A stretch of 64,000 nucleotides of DNA from Meles meles (GCF_922984935.1 NC_060071.1:6510001-6574000), one strand, 5' to 3'; positions 10,600 through 22,070 are shown, counted from the first letter of the stretch. The notes: generated by a model from the sequence alone, not told the origin. Numbers and translations are program-made.

Positions 10600-11865
10600 C
10601 CATCCACCCCTAATAGTGGAGAGTGGGCGTCCAGCCCTTGCCCAACGTGCCCCGCAGAAGCCTGTGGCTACAGGGAGGGTCCGTGGTCGGGCTTAGGGGA
10701 ATATCCTTCCTTTGGAGATCTTCATTTGCAACTTTCTAAAATGCAGACAACAGTAATGAAGCTGCCCTGCCACACAAGGGCTCCGTGAGTGTGGACAAGA
10801 TAGCCACCCACAGACTGTAGGAACACCAAAGGAAGAGGTTGCCCGAGAGAGAGCCCCCTTAAGGGCCTCTTAAGATAGTTTCTGTCACGGACCCCGGAGT
10901 TTATTTCCACGACTTGGGTGATCAAAAATGAAGCCAAGTTTGCAGCAGGTTGGATTAAGGGCCTGTTGGAAACCTATTGTCCCGGCGTTTCCTCCCCAGC
11001 CCCTGGTGGCCAGCACCCTGTGCGTGGCGTCTCTGCAGACAGAGCGCTGGAGAACTAAGTTGCTTCTCCTGAGAGTTGGACAGTCCTTCCGGACCCAGCG
11101 CAGATTTTCTCTTTGTGATAACAGAGTTTCCCTGGGATGGATTGGTCCTGCACCCGCTGTTCCTGCTTCTGCCCACACCCCTGCCACCCTAACCAAATCT
11201 AGTTTCGTTTGATGTGTTCAAACTGGTTTGATTTTCTTATTTGGAACTCAGCAGGATTCCTTCTCCCGGAGTTGAAGAGCACCACTCGGGATCAGCAGAC
11301 TGAAGGGATCTTGCTGTGCCAATTCAGGCTTCTGAAGGCTCCGTTTTGCTGGGTCAGGGAAGACCGGTGGGGCCTCAGGATTTCTCTTTTTGAAATGACC
11401 TCTGGATTTCAGGCCCGCCCCCCAAAAAAAGGAGATTCCTCTTAGCTTCCAGGCAGACCCTGGCCTTAGGGATATTGGCTAACCACAATAGGAGCCCATC
11501 AGGGCATCCGCAGTGCCTCACACACGGCTACACCCTGAGGTGACCCAGCTCCCTGCCAGGTCCACAAGGTCATCTCACCACCTACTTGGCCCTCTCTCCT
11601 ACCCTTCCCTCCAGGGCGGAGGCTGGGGAGTCCTCTGGGAGCCTTCCCACACTGGGGGTGGGGGGTGGGGCTCAGTCCTTTGGCCTGCTTCTCTCTGAAA
11701 TGGCCAGGCTCCAACAGGACTGGGGCTTCTGAGTCCCAACCTTAGAACAACCCTGCATGCAAGGATAATGAGGCAGATACAGAAGTGAGGGAGTGGTTTG
11801 GACAAGGTTTCTTAGTGTGAACAGGGGCCAGATCCTGACCTCTGATATCCCAGCTTCTTCTCTTT
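10600..11865. other. single-copy DNA, no gene seen
   Basis: Short overlapping frames of about 100 codons on both strands near 10,900-11,200 show no domain. No repeat was recognised. Confidence 0.4.
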
Positions 11866-11869
11866 TACC

Positions 11870-12058
11870 TCATTCACCAGGTGACCTTGGGCAAGTTACT
11901 TTTTACTTTATTGCTCTCAGCCTCAGTTTCTCCACCTGTGTAATGGGGCAGGGGGAGTAGTTCCTCCCAGGGGACTGCTATCAGGAGTCTCTGAGACAAA
12001 AGTAAGCCTCTTATCATAGTTCCAATAAGTGTTGTTCTGATATTAAGATGTAGGTGCC
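11870..12058 (+). repeat. MIR SINE
   Basis: GGTGACCTTGGGCAAGTTAC and CCTCAGTTTCTCCACCTG are the sense MIR core. Confidence 0.75.
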
Positions 12059-12060
12059 TT

Positions 12061-12259
12061 GGGGTGCCTGGGTGGCTCAGTGGGTTGAGGTCTCTGCCTT
12101 CAGCTGGGGTCATGATTCCAGGGTCCTGGGATCGAGCCCCGCATTGGGCTCTCTCCTGGGCAGGGAGTCTGCTTCCCTCTCTCTCTCTCTCTGCCTGCCT
12201 CTCTGCCTACTTGTGATCTCTGTCTGTCAAATAAATAAATAAAATCTTAAAAAAAAAAA
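12061..12259 (+). repeat. CAN-SINE
   Basis: Full-length copy with target-site duplication AAGATGTAGGTGCC (12,045-12,058 and 12,260-12,273). Confidence 0.93.
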
Positions 12260-12394
12260 AAGATGTAGGTGCCCTCCTGGAAAGGGGAGTACCTGTGGAG
12301 ACTTCCCAGAATTAAGGGAGACTTCCCCCATTCCCAACCGGTGCATGTTCTCCTGTCTCTCTAGACCTCTGGGACCTCCGCTGAGGATTGGGTA

Positions 12395-12530
12395 GACATG
12401 TTCACATACATTTTATAGATGGGAAAATTGAGACCCTGGAGGGGACTCACCTTGCCCAGGGTCCCCCTTCAGTTCCTCAGACCAGGATTCCAAGTGAAGG
12501 GGGCGTTAGCCCTCAGCCAGTTACCTTATG
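12395..12530 (-). repeat. MIR SINE fragment
   Basis: TTATAGATGGGAAAATTGAG and CACCTTGCCCAGGGTC are antisense MIR. Confidence 0.6.
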
Positions 12531-12619
12531 TGCCTCTCTTCCCTCCCCTGGTCCCAGCACACCGGTTCAGGAATTTCTAAAGGAGCCTAGGGAGCCATGG
12601 CTGTTCCAGGAACAAGAGT

Positions 12620-12720
12620 GTTCATCTCCCCATATATCAAGACCTCAACTCCTTCACCTGTAAAATGAGGAGGATGAAACTCTGCAGATGAGTGTAAGGA
12701 TTAAATGGGATTTAAAAACC
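12620..12720 (+). repeat. MIR SINE fragment
   Basis: CCTTCACCTGTAAAATGAGG, then TAAGGATTAAATGGG, is sense MIR. Confidence 0.6.
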
Positions 12721-12729
12721 AAAAAATCC

Positions 12730-13190
12730 AGCAATGCCTCCAGCACCTGGTTCTACAGATGTCCACTGTGGGACTTACAGTCTCCCGGAAGCAGCCCACA
12801 CTGCCAAGAGCCAACCATTATGGTTCCAAATGGTGAGAGAGGTTTAAACGGGCCAGTGTCACGCCACTGGAAATATGGCACTCCAGGACTCCAAGACAAC
12901 CTCTCTTGGAGGGTTTCCGAGGGCAGGAGCCAGGCTCCAATCCAAAAGCCAAAGGTGGGGAGCCGGCAGGGCTAGCGAGGCTGCCCACACCCGTGCTGGG
13001 GTTGCTGGCTCCCATGATCCCTAGGCTCTCAGGAGCGCAGGAAGCGGAGGGATCGGATCGTGTCCTAGGCGGGTCCCACCCTGTGCAGATCCCGCCATCC
13101 AATCACACCCTCATGGCGGTGGGGGAATCCCTCCGGTCCTGGGGCAGGGAGAACAGCTACAGTGGTTCATTCCTCAACGTCTTTCGGATT
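12730..13190. other. single-copy DNA, no gene seen
   Basis: No repeat, domain or hairpin recognised. Frames of about 100 codons occur on both strands without support. Confidence 0.4.
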
Positions 13191-13194
13191 CCTG

Positions 13195-13290
13195 TATTTT
13201 CAAGCTGAGGCTCAAACTGGTTTTTAATTAGCAGCACTGATGGACTGTTGGCAGCTCTGATATTTTACAGTATCTATGAGAACAACTACT
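13195..13290. promoter_or_regulatory. possible conserved element
   Basis: Contains TTTTTAATTAGCAGCACTGA and AT-rich flanks. No repeat match was recognised, and support is by composition only. Confidence 0.25.
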
Positions 13291-13379
13291 ACGCACAGAC
13301 GTACACACATACCAGGGCTCTCGAATTAGCCTTTCGCCCAGCTGCGGACCGATCACCTGGCGGTGGTGGAGAAAACGTG

Positions 13380-13990
13380 GTGCGGCCAGCAGCGGAATCA
13401 GGAATATCATGGTCAAGGCCAGATCCGACGTGGCGCGCCCACCTCATGCTAAGAGGGATCCGGGCTTTACCTCTTCCCGGGTCTGCGCAGAGGTGGCAGG
13501 AAGGGCTAGGAGGAGGGGTACGGTTCTCACTTCCAAACTGCCTTGAAGGGGATCTCTTATGCCCACGCCTTTAGGCTACAGGCAAAGTCTCTCCACGACA
13601 CTAACCGAGTACAGGGTGCCTCCTCCGAGCTGAGTGCTGGGGCCTCAGTGGAGAAGCAGAATGCACGGCCCTCCACCAGCAGGGCTTCCCTAGCACCGTC
13701 CCCACCAGGACCCAAATACGGGTCACGCCATAGGGAAGAGACCCTCGCGCTCAAAAGGCCGACCTCCACGTCTGCACTCCAGGGCAGCTCACTGTGCCAC
13801 CCACGCCCCCAACCTGCCCGCCGTCCTGCCCCTGCGACGCCGTCCAGCCCGAGGCGGTACACTGTACACAGTAGGTGCTCTGTCAAGAGTAACTCCCTTC
13901 CGCTTCCCTTAGCTAGAGCCCTCCGCGCTGCGGCGGCTCGGGCTCCCCCTGCTGGCTCACGCGGTAATGACCTGCGCCCCGGCTACCGGG
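13380..13990. other. moderately CpG-rich single-copy DNA
   Basis: CpG frequency is raised compared with the neighbourhood but lower than in the true islands. The plus-strand frame of about 195 codons here has no recognised homology. It contains the CTCF-like motif at 13.95 kb. Confidence 0.4.
13941..13960 (-). promoter_or_regulatory. CTCF-like motif
   Basis: On the minus strand GAGCCAGCAGGGGGAGCC is a strong CTCF core (one deviation at the GGC position). It faces the plus-strand copy at 7.65 kb, the orientation that anchors loops. Confidence 0.45.
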
Positions 13991-14154
13991 GAAAGCTGGA
14001 AAGCTGTTTTTTTAACTATGGGGAACCCTCCTATCATCCTCTCCCTACCCGGGCCCCATCCCCAACTTCCTCCAAAGGTACATGCGAGAGGCTTCCAGGA
14101 AGATCTTATTTTCTGGTAATTTTATCATAAATGCAAGTAAAATGAAAAATGGAC

Positions 14155-14400
14155 TCATTTACTCACCAAATATTTACTGAACACCTCGTATTAACCACCA
14201 TGGCCAACACTGAGCACTTACTGCATGCAACACTTTGTTGGGCTCTTCTACAGGTATTAGCTCATTGAACCCTCACAACTTTGCTATCAGGCTGGTACTG
14301 TTATTCCCCCCACCTTACAGTTAAAGACACTCAGGTCCCACGATCAGGCATAAGTAAGTGGCTTTGAATCCGCCTCCAGAACCCTGAGCCCCATCCAACA
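14155..14400 (-). repeat. LINE-2/MIR tail fragment
   Basis: CACCAAATATTTACTGAACA followed by GTATTAGCTCATTGAACCCT and an antisense MIR core. Confidence 0.6.
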
Positions 14401-14454
14401 TTTTACACCATTGTGAAAAACACTGTCGTAAAATTAAAAAAAAAAAAAAGACAT

Positions 14455-14645
14455 TGGAAGTGGCTTCAAAGCATTCCTTGTTCTCTATTTCCCTGGGCAA
14501 TTTCTCCTAGAAAGAGAAACAGATTAATGTTTTATCCAGAGAGAGACGTTGGAGTTTTGCTGGTCATTGCCTGAGTATCTGTAACTGCCTCAGCAATTAC
14601 AATTATCCTTGTAAATAAAACCAGGCAAATCACTAGCAGCTTGAG
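14455..14645. promoter_or_regulatory. possible conserved element
   Basis: Repeat-free block with CAGATTAATG, CAGCAATTACAATTATCC and TTGTAAATAAA, mixing homeodomain and SOX-type sites. No frame or hairpin stands out. Confidence 0.3.
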
Positions 14646-14649
14646 ATCC

Positions 14650-15155
14650 CCAGCCCATCCGTTCGAAACTGTACTTCCTTCCAGAAGAGAAGGGAGTGAA
14701 TCTTAGTAAGATTCAGTGGCCAAGAATCATGAAGGAATTTGACCTACAGCTCTCCCCACCTCAAAGTGGATCCATCCCGCTCTTTATGAGCCTCTCTTTT
14801 GTTCCCGGGGACATCGAATTAGGCCCCAACCCCACCAGGGCTTAGGCACAGCTTTAGTGCTTGCCATAAGAGCCGTGCAAAGTGAGTGAAGGAGCAACCT
14901 TGGAAAGAATGCCCTGGTGAGAAAGCCACAGACCCACTCCAGAAGACTAAGAATCGTAGAGTGGAGACAGATCTTGGAGACAGAACTGGGAGACCAGCTA
15001 ATCCATCATTTATCCAACACGGGGTGCCCCAAGTTAAATGGGCCACCTTAGTCCTTGATACCAATATTCCAGTGTGGAAACTGGAGACCCACTAGTCTCC
15101 AGTATGCCCCAGCCCCATCTTCATCCCCTGCCCAGGTCTGTGTATTATATGTGTC
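14650..15155. other. single-copy DNA, no gene seen
   Basis: Nothing recognised. Confidence 0.35.
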
Positions 15156-15159
15156 TGGT

Positions 15160-15280
15160 CACCCCTTTTAAGACTCTAAGTTCCTTAGAAGTCAGGCTTA
15201 TATGTTACTCATCACTGCACTCCAAGTTCTGAGCACAAAATCTGAGCACAGAGGAGGGGCTGAATGAAATCAGTTTCCCC
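15160..15280 (+). repeat. LINE-2 3' tail
   Basis: GACTCTAAGTTCCTTAGAAG, CATCACTGCACTCC and GAGCACAGAGGAGGGGCTGA match the end of LINE-2. Confidence 0.55.
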
Positions 15281-15289
15281 ATAAAGTCC

Positions 15290-15950
15290 CTGACTGGTGA
15301 TCGTCCTGCCCCTGTTTGAATCCTCCTGGAAAGGGAACACTCACTATTTGTCCATAGGACTTCTTCTCCTGTGGGTCAGTTGATAGGTTGGGTTCTTCCT
15401 TCTCTATCTTCACAGACCTAGCATTGGCCTCTGAGCCTTTCCTGAGACCTGGGGAAGACTACAAGTTGTACCAGAGACCCAGATAGCCGCCTTCTGTCTT
15501 TGGAGCCCAGTCCAAAGAGCTAATCAAGAAAAAGGAAATTTCTCTTCCCAAACGGCATGGGGAGACCCATCTGTGCCGCACAGGGGACTCCAGGCTCTCT
15601 GGGGTTCACGGCACGATGTGTAGTTGCATGGGGCTTATCCTTCTCATCCTGATGTATATCTGGTCTAGGAGAGGCTGCCTTAGAAATGCCCAAATGCCGT
15701 AATGGTATTTTGGTTCCATAGTATTTTCCTGAGTTTTCATGTGTCAGTGTGGGCTAGGAGATGTGTGTGTGTCCGTGCATCTGTGTGTTTGTCAATTTCT
15801 GTATTTGAACACAGGCTAAGCATGGACCCAAGAATGAGACCAGAAGCAAGCTTACATCCTGGGGGTGGGCGGAGGGGTGGCATCACCACAGTGCATACAA
15901 GCTGCCAAGTGTCCTATAGCCACAGAAGAAATGGGATCCGGATGATCTTA
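15290..15950. other. single-copy DNA, no gene seen
   Basis: Nothing recognised except scattered TG-rich patches leading into the microsatellite. Confidence 0.35.
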
Positions 15951-15951
15951 G

Positions 15952-16064
15952 GGATATATGTATATATACGAGTGTGCGGGAGTATATGTATTCATAAGCA
16001 AAGCCCAGTCTGAGTGGCGTGTGAGTGTGTGTGTGTATGTGTGTGTGTGTGTGTGTGTGTGTAC
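15952..16064. repeat. TA/TG-rich microsatellite
   Basis: ATATATGTATATATAC, then a GT repeat at about 16,021-16,062 with one TA interruption. Likely length-polymorphic. Confidence 0.85.
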
Positions 16065-16261
16065 ACAAAGACAAACGGCAGTCAGTCTGTTTCTATGTCT
16101 GGGTGACAGTGTGTGTGGTATGCTGCTATTTACAAACATTTCCCGCCCTGGTTCTTGTGATCTTGTGGCTGAGTGTGCATGGAGGTCAGTTTGTGTGAGT
16201 ATGTGTGCTTACAATGGAATCCCAAACCTATACGCACATGACTGTCTGTGTGCCTAGAGGC

Positions 16262-16289
16262 GATACCTGATACCTGATACCTGATACCT
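16262..16289. repeat. heptamer tandem repeat (GATACCT)4
   Basis: Four perfect copies of GATACCT, then a degenerate fifth (GAGTCAG). Confidence 0.85.
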
Positions 16290-16765
16290 GAGTCAGGGTC
16301 TGCATGACTCTGGGGGGCTGCAAGTGTCTCACCTGCACCCCCAGCCTGGTTCCATACCCCCTGACCCTGTGGACAGACTTAGGTGCCCTGATCACAAAGG
16401 CGGAGCCCAGCAGGCCCTGAGCCTGGCCAGGGGAGCGTGGATAAGTGACTGGTGTTTACGGGCAACCTCGCCAGAGCCTTTGTCTGGTGCCCGCTCCCTA
16501 TGGCCCCTAAATTCCTCACCCTGGCAGGATCTTGGCTGTCCTTGCTCCCAGACCGCCTTCCTTAAGGAGTCCCTTTAACTCACAGCCCCTTCCCGGCCAG
16601 GGGGCTGAGAGTTGGGGGATATTCATCTTGGGGAGTTTTTGTTCCGCCTCATGAAAGGCCTCAATGGCTGGGAATACCATTCTAATTACAGGGAAGCCCA
16701 GCTTCTGTAGGGGACACAAAGGGCTGTGGTCTCATAGCGGCTCCTTCCATCCGTCAAATAAGGCT
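16290..16765. other. single-copy DNA, no gene seen
   Basis: Nothing recognised. Confidence 0.35.
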
Positions 16766-16885
16766 GTCTAATGACGGGGTGAGAGCTGTGAATGCCTAAA
16801 ACAAACTCGAAAAGGAGGGAAAATAAAGCCGCCGGGGGCTTAAAATATATTAAATTACCCTGATTAGGAGTCGTGGCTTTGCAGA
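16765..16885. promoter_or_regulatory. possible conserved element
   Basis: AT-rich block with CTAATGACGG, TTAAAATATATTAAATTACC and TGATTAGGAG in a GC-richer surround. It holds no repeat signature and no reading frame. Confidence 0.3.
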
Positions 16886-17547
16886 GCTGGTTGGAGACGC
16901 TGAGGAAGCAGAGTCCCACTGTTCATGTGGGGAGGGAGAGGGGTCAGCAGGTCGGGAGGGGTTCACAGAGCCCCGGCCCATTCTCATGCTAACGCCAGGG
17001 ACGGCACTGCAGGCTTAGTGAGCTGGAAAATAGAAATGAATTTGCCATAATCCTTCTCCTTCTGCTCCTGTCCCCACCCCAGGAAAACTGCTGCTTAACT
17101 CCAGTCCCCTTAGAGCCTGTTGGGGTTTGGGGCTGAGCCACACCCTGGAGCCTGGGCCTCCTCACCCCTTCCCTCCTCTTTCCCGTGGGGCAGACTCAGG
17201 GCCTGGCAACAGGTTCTAGTGGAGTGGGGGGGGGGGGTGCACGTGTGCTTTAGTGTGTTCACACGCACACACTTACGCTTCTGATGGTGCAGATATTCAC
17301 AAGGACACATGCCATTTGCAGATGCAAAAATGCTTTCCTCCTCCGCTTGCACAAATACAACTCCACACAATGTGTAGGCACAAGTACCCCTCTTCAGGGG
17401 GAACACACATGGGCTTCCCCACACTTTCACAGGTGCCCGTGCACAGACACACAGCCCTTCTCAGGTGGCCGCATGTGCTTCCTGGGCACGAAAATAAACA
17501 CACACACACATCCCTTCTGAGGTGCTCCCAGAGCCAGGCACCTAGGA
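16886..17547. other. single-copy DNA with simple-sequence patches
   Basis: A G run (about 17,226-17,237) followed by CACACG-rich DNA up to about 17,510. No gene seen. Confidence 0.4.
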
Positions 17548-17562
17548 TAATTTCAGTGTTTT

Positions 17563-17778
17563 TTTTTTGTTGTTTTGTTTTTTGTTTTTTGTTTTTTTAA
17601 AGATTTTATTTATTTATTTGACAGCGAGAGAGAGATCACAAGTAGGCAGAGGGAGAGAGAGAGGGAAGCAGGCTCCCTGCTGAGCAGAGATCCCGATATG
17701 GGACTCGATCCCAGGACTCTGAGATCATGACCTGAGCCGAAGGCAGCGGCTTAACCCACTGAGCCACCCAGGCGCCCC
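17563..17778 (-). repeat. CAN-SINE
   Basis: Antisense copy preceded by a long T/GT-rich tail, with target-site duplication TAATTTCAGTGTTTT (17,548-17,562 and 17,779-17,793). Confidence 0.93.
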
Positions 17779-17940
17779 TAATTTCAGTGTTTTACAGCAA
17801 AGGAAACTGAGGCTCAGAAGGTAGCCAAGGGACAGGCTTTTCCCAGCACCACCTGGGTCATCCCTGTTTCCGTCCCAAGACCGAGATAAGCCTCTCTCTT
17901 ACCTGGGCATCAGTTTCCTGCTATTAAAACGAGGTGCTTG

Positions 17941-18350
17941 GGGCAGGGCCCGGATGGCTCAGTCTGTTGAGTGTCTGCCTTCAGGTCTGGTTGTGATTCT
18001 GGGACCTGGGATCATCGAGCTATGCCTCACCAGCCAGCTCCCTGCTCAGTGGGGAGTCTGCTTCTTCCTCTCCCTCTGCCTCCCGCTGCGCACGTACTCG
18101 CATTCTCTCTGAGAAATGGATACAAATCTTTTTTTTTAAATATTTTATTTATTTATTTGACAGAGAGAGGTCACAAGTAGGCAGAGAGGCAGGCAGAGAG
18201 GGAGGGAGAAACAGGCTCCCTACTGAGCAGAGAGCCCGATGCGGGGCTCGATCCCAGGACCCTGAGATCATGACCTGAGCTGAAGGCAGAGGCTTAAACC
18301 ACTGAGCCACCCAGGTCCCCATACAAATCTTAACAACAACAACAACAACA
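17941..18350 (+). repeat. CAN-SINE with nested SINE
   Basis: Copy whose tail ends in (AAC)n and is split by an antisense SINE. Flanked by ACGAGGTG(C/T)TTGGG. Confidence 0.88.
18131..18320 (-). repeat. CAN-SINE nested
   Basis: Antisense copy inserted in the preceding SINE's tail with target duplication ATACAAATCTT (18,120-18,130 and 18,321-18,331). Confidence 0.9.
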
Positions 18351-18363
18351 ACGAGGTGTTGGG

Positions 18364-18492
18364 GTTGCCTGGGTGGTTCAGTTGGTTAAGCACCCGACTC
18401 CTGAGCTCAGCTCAAGTCTTGATCTCAGGGTCCTGAGTTCAAGTTCTGAGCCTACTTAAAAAACAAACAAACAAACAACAACAACAACAACA
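18364..18492 (+). repeat. CAN-SINE, short form
   Basis: Truncated or short copy with an (AAAC)n/(AAC)n tail. It shares its target site with the neighbouring SINE: ACGAGGTGTTGG on the left and ACAAGGTGCTTGG on the right. Confidence 0.82.
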
Positions 18493-18549
18493 ACAAGGTG
18501 CTTGGACTAAATGGTGTAGAAAACCCCTTCCAGCTCCGAAACTAGGAGG

Positions 18550-19245
18550 GGCCGAGCATCCGGCTCCTCCTCCTGCCCCTCCCTGCCTCTACATACGTAG
18601 GTGTTTGCGCATGCGTACTCCACAGTCAACCAACAAAGATTTTGTCCAGTGTTATCACAAACCGGAGGGCAGCTCTAGGAGTCTAGTGGCCTCAATCTGT
18701 GCAGGTCCCCCAGCAGGTGGCCCCTGCCACCCCACCCACCCACCCTGAGCCTCACCCATCTGTGGCTCTGTCTTGTGATTTTTGCCAGTATGGGACACGG
18801 CGGGTGTGGGGGAAGCCAGGTACAGATCTGAGCCACAGAGCCCCACAGTGTGGCGCCAGGAACCCTGGAGAACCATCCAAATGTGCGCTCCTCCCCAGCC
18901 TGGAGCTCCCTCTGCCGGTGGATCTAGAACAGGAGTGCCTGGAGGAATGAAAGTAACCCTCAGACCTGACCGTCCATGCCACACCTCCTCTACGGGTCTG
19001 CACTCTGTTCCACTGTAGAAGGAGTCAGGGAACCGCAGGCCGGACTGGAATAGAGACTGCGAGAGTAAACTGGGAAGAGAGCACGGGAACCACAAGGCCC
19101 AACCTCACTGCCCCTTGCTCCTCCATGTTTTCTGGGAACACCCGCTCCTTCCGTCGTCCCACCTGGATGTGTGGATGGGGGCCAGGGCGAGGGCAGGCGC
19201 ACCCTGGGTCCCCCCCATTGGCTAACCTGAGCCAGTGGGCCTGGA
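18550..19245. other. single-copy GC-rich DNA, no gene seen
   Basis: Frames of up to about 146 codons on both strands overlap one another with no domain recognised. Confidence 0.4.
18710..18723 (+). promoter_or_regulatory. CTCF-like motif
   Basis: CCAGCAGGTGGCCC fits the CTCF core consensus. Flanking bases are only partly supportive. Confidence 0.35.
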
Positions 19246-19304
19246 CATTTCCTTCTATCCTTCTATACCACAGTATAGAAGGAAATGCCCTGCCAAGGCA
19301 GGGC
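19246..19304. repeat. two adjacent inverted repeats
   Basis: CATTTCCTTCTAT (19,246-19,258) and ATAGAAGGAAATG (19,275-19,287) pair over 13 bp. An alternative inner hairpin CCTTCTATAC/GTATAGAAGG (19,259-19,282) has a 4-nt loop. GCCCTGCC/GGCAGGGC (19,287-19,304) follows directly. Confidence 0.7.
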
Positions 19305-20885
19305 CTTGGGCAACCATGGAGAGCCAGGGAGAAGCCCCAGAAAGGCCAGGTACCTCTCCACCCACCCCATGCAGAGAAGGTGGGGACCCCTAACCCCCAG
19401 AAGACCTCCCTTCGTCTTGAAGGGAGGGCCCTCAAGGTCAGCCAAGGCCTCTACTGTTCCCTCCTCCCTGGAGGGTGGCTAGTTGCTGAGAATAGGGAAC
19501 AGCCCCTGATGCAGTTGGGAAAAAGGAGTCCCATCCAGATCTCCCAGGCTTGGGCACCCAGACACTTCTAAGTGCTATCCGGGAGGCAGAGCAGGGGGCT
19601 GGGGGACTAAAGGCGGGGTCTTTAATGGAGGCCGGTCCTATAGGCTGGGTTGTTTCAACCAACAGAGAAGGTAGAGGGACAGCAAATCCCGCCCCACCCA
19701 CTCCAGGGGAACCAAGGTATCTGCAAATGCAAATATCCTGGGGCCACAAGTACCCTCCGGAGCTGGGGTGGGAGAGCAGGGGTCAAGTAGCAGACTTCAC
19801 CCGCCCTCCGCTCTCCTTCCTAGGCCCTAAGTAAGGGTTCGCATGGCTGTTTCCCCTGTCCAGAACTTGTCCAGCTTCATCAGAGCTCTGTTTTCAGGGT
19901 TTACCTAGTCGGAACCCCACAAACCGCCACCCGGGTTCCCAGCTCCAGGCCAGGCGACCCCGCGCACTCGCACTTGTCGAAACTCCCCGAAGAACCAAGA
20001 TGAAATGGGGGTGGGGGGAGATGTGGGAGGATGGGCTGTTTGAGGATAAGCCACGCTGGGTGGAGAGGGTCCGGCTCTGGCCCGGCTCTTGCCCAGCACC
20101 AAAGCCCAAGTCTAGCCTGGAAGGCCTTGCGGGTGGGGGGGGGCAGCATTTCCCCAATGTCTGCTCAAGCCTCCAGCGTGGCTGCACCCTGCGGGTAAGC
20201 GAGCCCACCGGGGAGCTGCCCTGACCTGCTTAGGCTCGGCTCATTTCCGCTCCTCCCTGGTTTTGGGAGAAGTGGGGTTGGAGCCCCAGAGATAGCAGCA
20301 ACTGAACCAAGGGTGTGGTCGAGAAGACTGAAAATCAAGTGCCCACCCACGGCTGAAGCCCTAATTAGTCCCACCAGGCTCCAACCGCACCTCAGGGGCC
20401 AGTCCCTGTGTTTGGGGAGGACACCCAGGCACCCTCCTTCCCGGTCCCCAAAGTCCCTCGCAGCCAGCCTCCCTGAAATCCCTACACTCCTGAGGAAGCG
20501 CACACACCCACACCATAGAGGAATTCAACACAAGCAATACAAGAGCAACGAATTCGAATTCCAGAATTTTCTCCAAATAAAATAAAGCTATGGGAGGTGA
20601 CGCTCAGCCTCTAGACCCTGAGGTGGGGAGGAGGCACCAAAGAAGACGAAGATGTCTGTTGGCTACCCCACAGGGCTGAAGGGAACCCCTCCAGCCGGCC
20701 AGCCGGAGATGCCCCACTGCCCGCGGCCTGGTGCCCGTTCTCTGGACGTACTTTAGGCAAGGAGGCGCCCCACGATTCCATGGCCACAAAACGAGCCTGC
20801 ATGTGCTGGAGGTGGGCCACGAGCTGAGACGCTGAAATGCCTGAGTTCTCCCAACACAGGAGCCGCCCCAGTCCGATGTGTCGCC
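19305..20885. other. single-copy GC-rich DNA, no gene seen
   Basis: Many overlapping frames near or below 150 codons without domains. Contains the octamer at 19.73 kb. No repeats recognised. Confidence 0.4.
19727..19734 (+). promoter_or_regulatory. POU octamer motif
   Basis: ATGCAAAT, overlapping a preceding CTGCAAATG, gives a doubled octamer-like site. This may be chance. Confidence 0.2.
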
Positions 20886-20889
20886 AGAA

Positions 20890-21030
20890 AGGCTGGAGAT
20901 TCAGAATTTCAAGTCGTTTTTAGTATAATGTATACGTCCTTAAGTCACCCTCACAGTTCCCGTGTCGGCCCTCATGCAAATGGCTCACCCCACCAATTAA
21001 CCCCCTTTATTCATGAAGAGAAACGGGATC
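20890..21030. promoter_or_regulatory. likely conserved element with octamer
   Basis: AT-rich, repeat-free block with TCATGCAAATGG (perfect POU octamer at 20,974-20,981), CCAATTAA and TTTATTCATGAA. Its composition contrasts with both flanks. Confidence 0.35.
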
Positions 21031-22054
21031 TTGGTTTTGTTTTGTTTTGTTTTTTCTAGAACATTCCAAAAATGAGCGGCTATATTCGGGCGAATTGCAG
21101 CGGGGCCGAGCTTGTTTTCTTCGGCATGATGGCGCTGCCAGTGCTCGGGAAGGATCTCAGCGGGCCTGCCACCGACCCGCATGGTGGTGGAGACCAGGGT
21201 GGGCTGGGGCCTTGGGCCCACTGGCACTTCTGCCAGGGGAACTGTAACGCAGAGTGTCCTCGGGCGTGCCCCGCAACAGTCTCCAGGTCTCGCGCTCAGA
21301 CCCTGCGCGCCCACCCGCCGTTCAAGGAGAATCCAGTCTCCCTTTGCAGGCCTGCTGCGGACGGAGCTGGGCACACTAGCCCGCACGACAGCAAGACCCC
21401 AAGGGTCCTACATAGTCATTGGCAAGAGACAGGAGGCTGGATTTTCAGAGGCTGCCTGCCTTTGACGTGAAGGGCACGAGCTAGGAAACCCCCATACGCA
21501 GAGGTTTTCTAAACATTCCGGATTCCTGAACCCCCGTGACCACCGCCAGGAGCCATGCGAGGACTGGGCTGCGGAGCAAGGCTCTTGGCAGTGGCTCCGG
21601 GTTTCTCAGAATGAAACAGGGAGAGCCGAATGAAGACAAAACCATCTTAAAACGTTGGTTGGCGAAATCTCCACCGTTAGCAAACACTTTCATTTTCAGA
21701 GCTGCCTGTGGCCATAGGCAGGTCCAGAAAATCGATTGTGTTTCCAGGCGAATTCCACCCAGGGAACAGAGCCCTGGGAACGCGAGCCCATGCACATGTG
21801 TTGGAAGGAATGGATGAGTTAGTCCTCTAACAAGCGAACCCTCTGGACGCAAACGTCTTTATAAACTCCCTTGTGCGACTTTGAGGACATCTACACATTT
21901 ATGCCTGTTTACCTGCTTTTATACCCTCCGTGGGGCGGCGACCACATCTCTTCCTCCAGCCTGAGAAACCTTAGCTGCGTGGGCCAGAAGCTACCATTCA
22001 GACCAGCCAGAAGAGCCACTTTTCCTTGTATTGGCCCCCGGGGTTTTGCAAATT
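21031..22054. other. single-copy DNA, no gene seen
   Basis: Frames up to about 130 codons with no recognised homology. No repeat except a TTTTG run near 21,037. Confidence 0.4.
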
Positions 22055-22070
22055 GAGTTGCCGGATTCTT

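Larger units (their letters stand above)
17890..18545 (+). repeat. MIR fragment split by SINEs
   Basis: CATCAGTTTCCTGCTATTAA and GAGGTGCTTGG on the left, and GGACTAAATGGTGTAGAAAA with CTTCCAGCTC on the right, form one MIR interrupted at 17,941-18,492. Confidence 0.55.
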
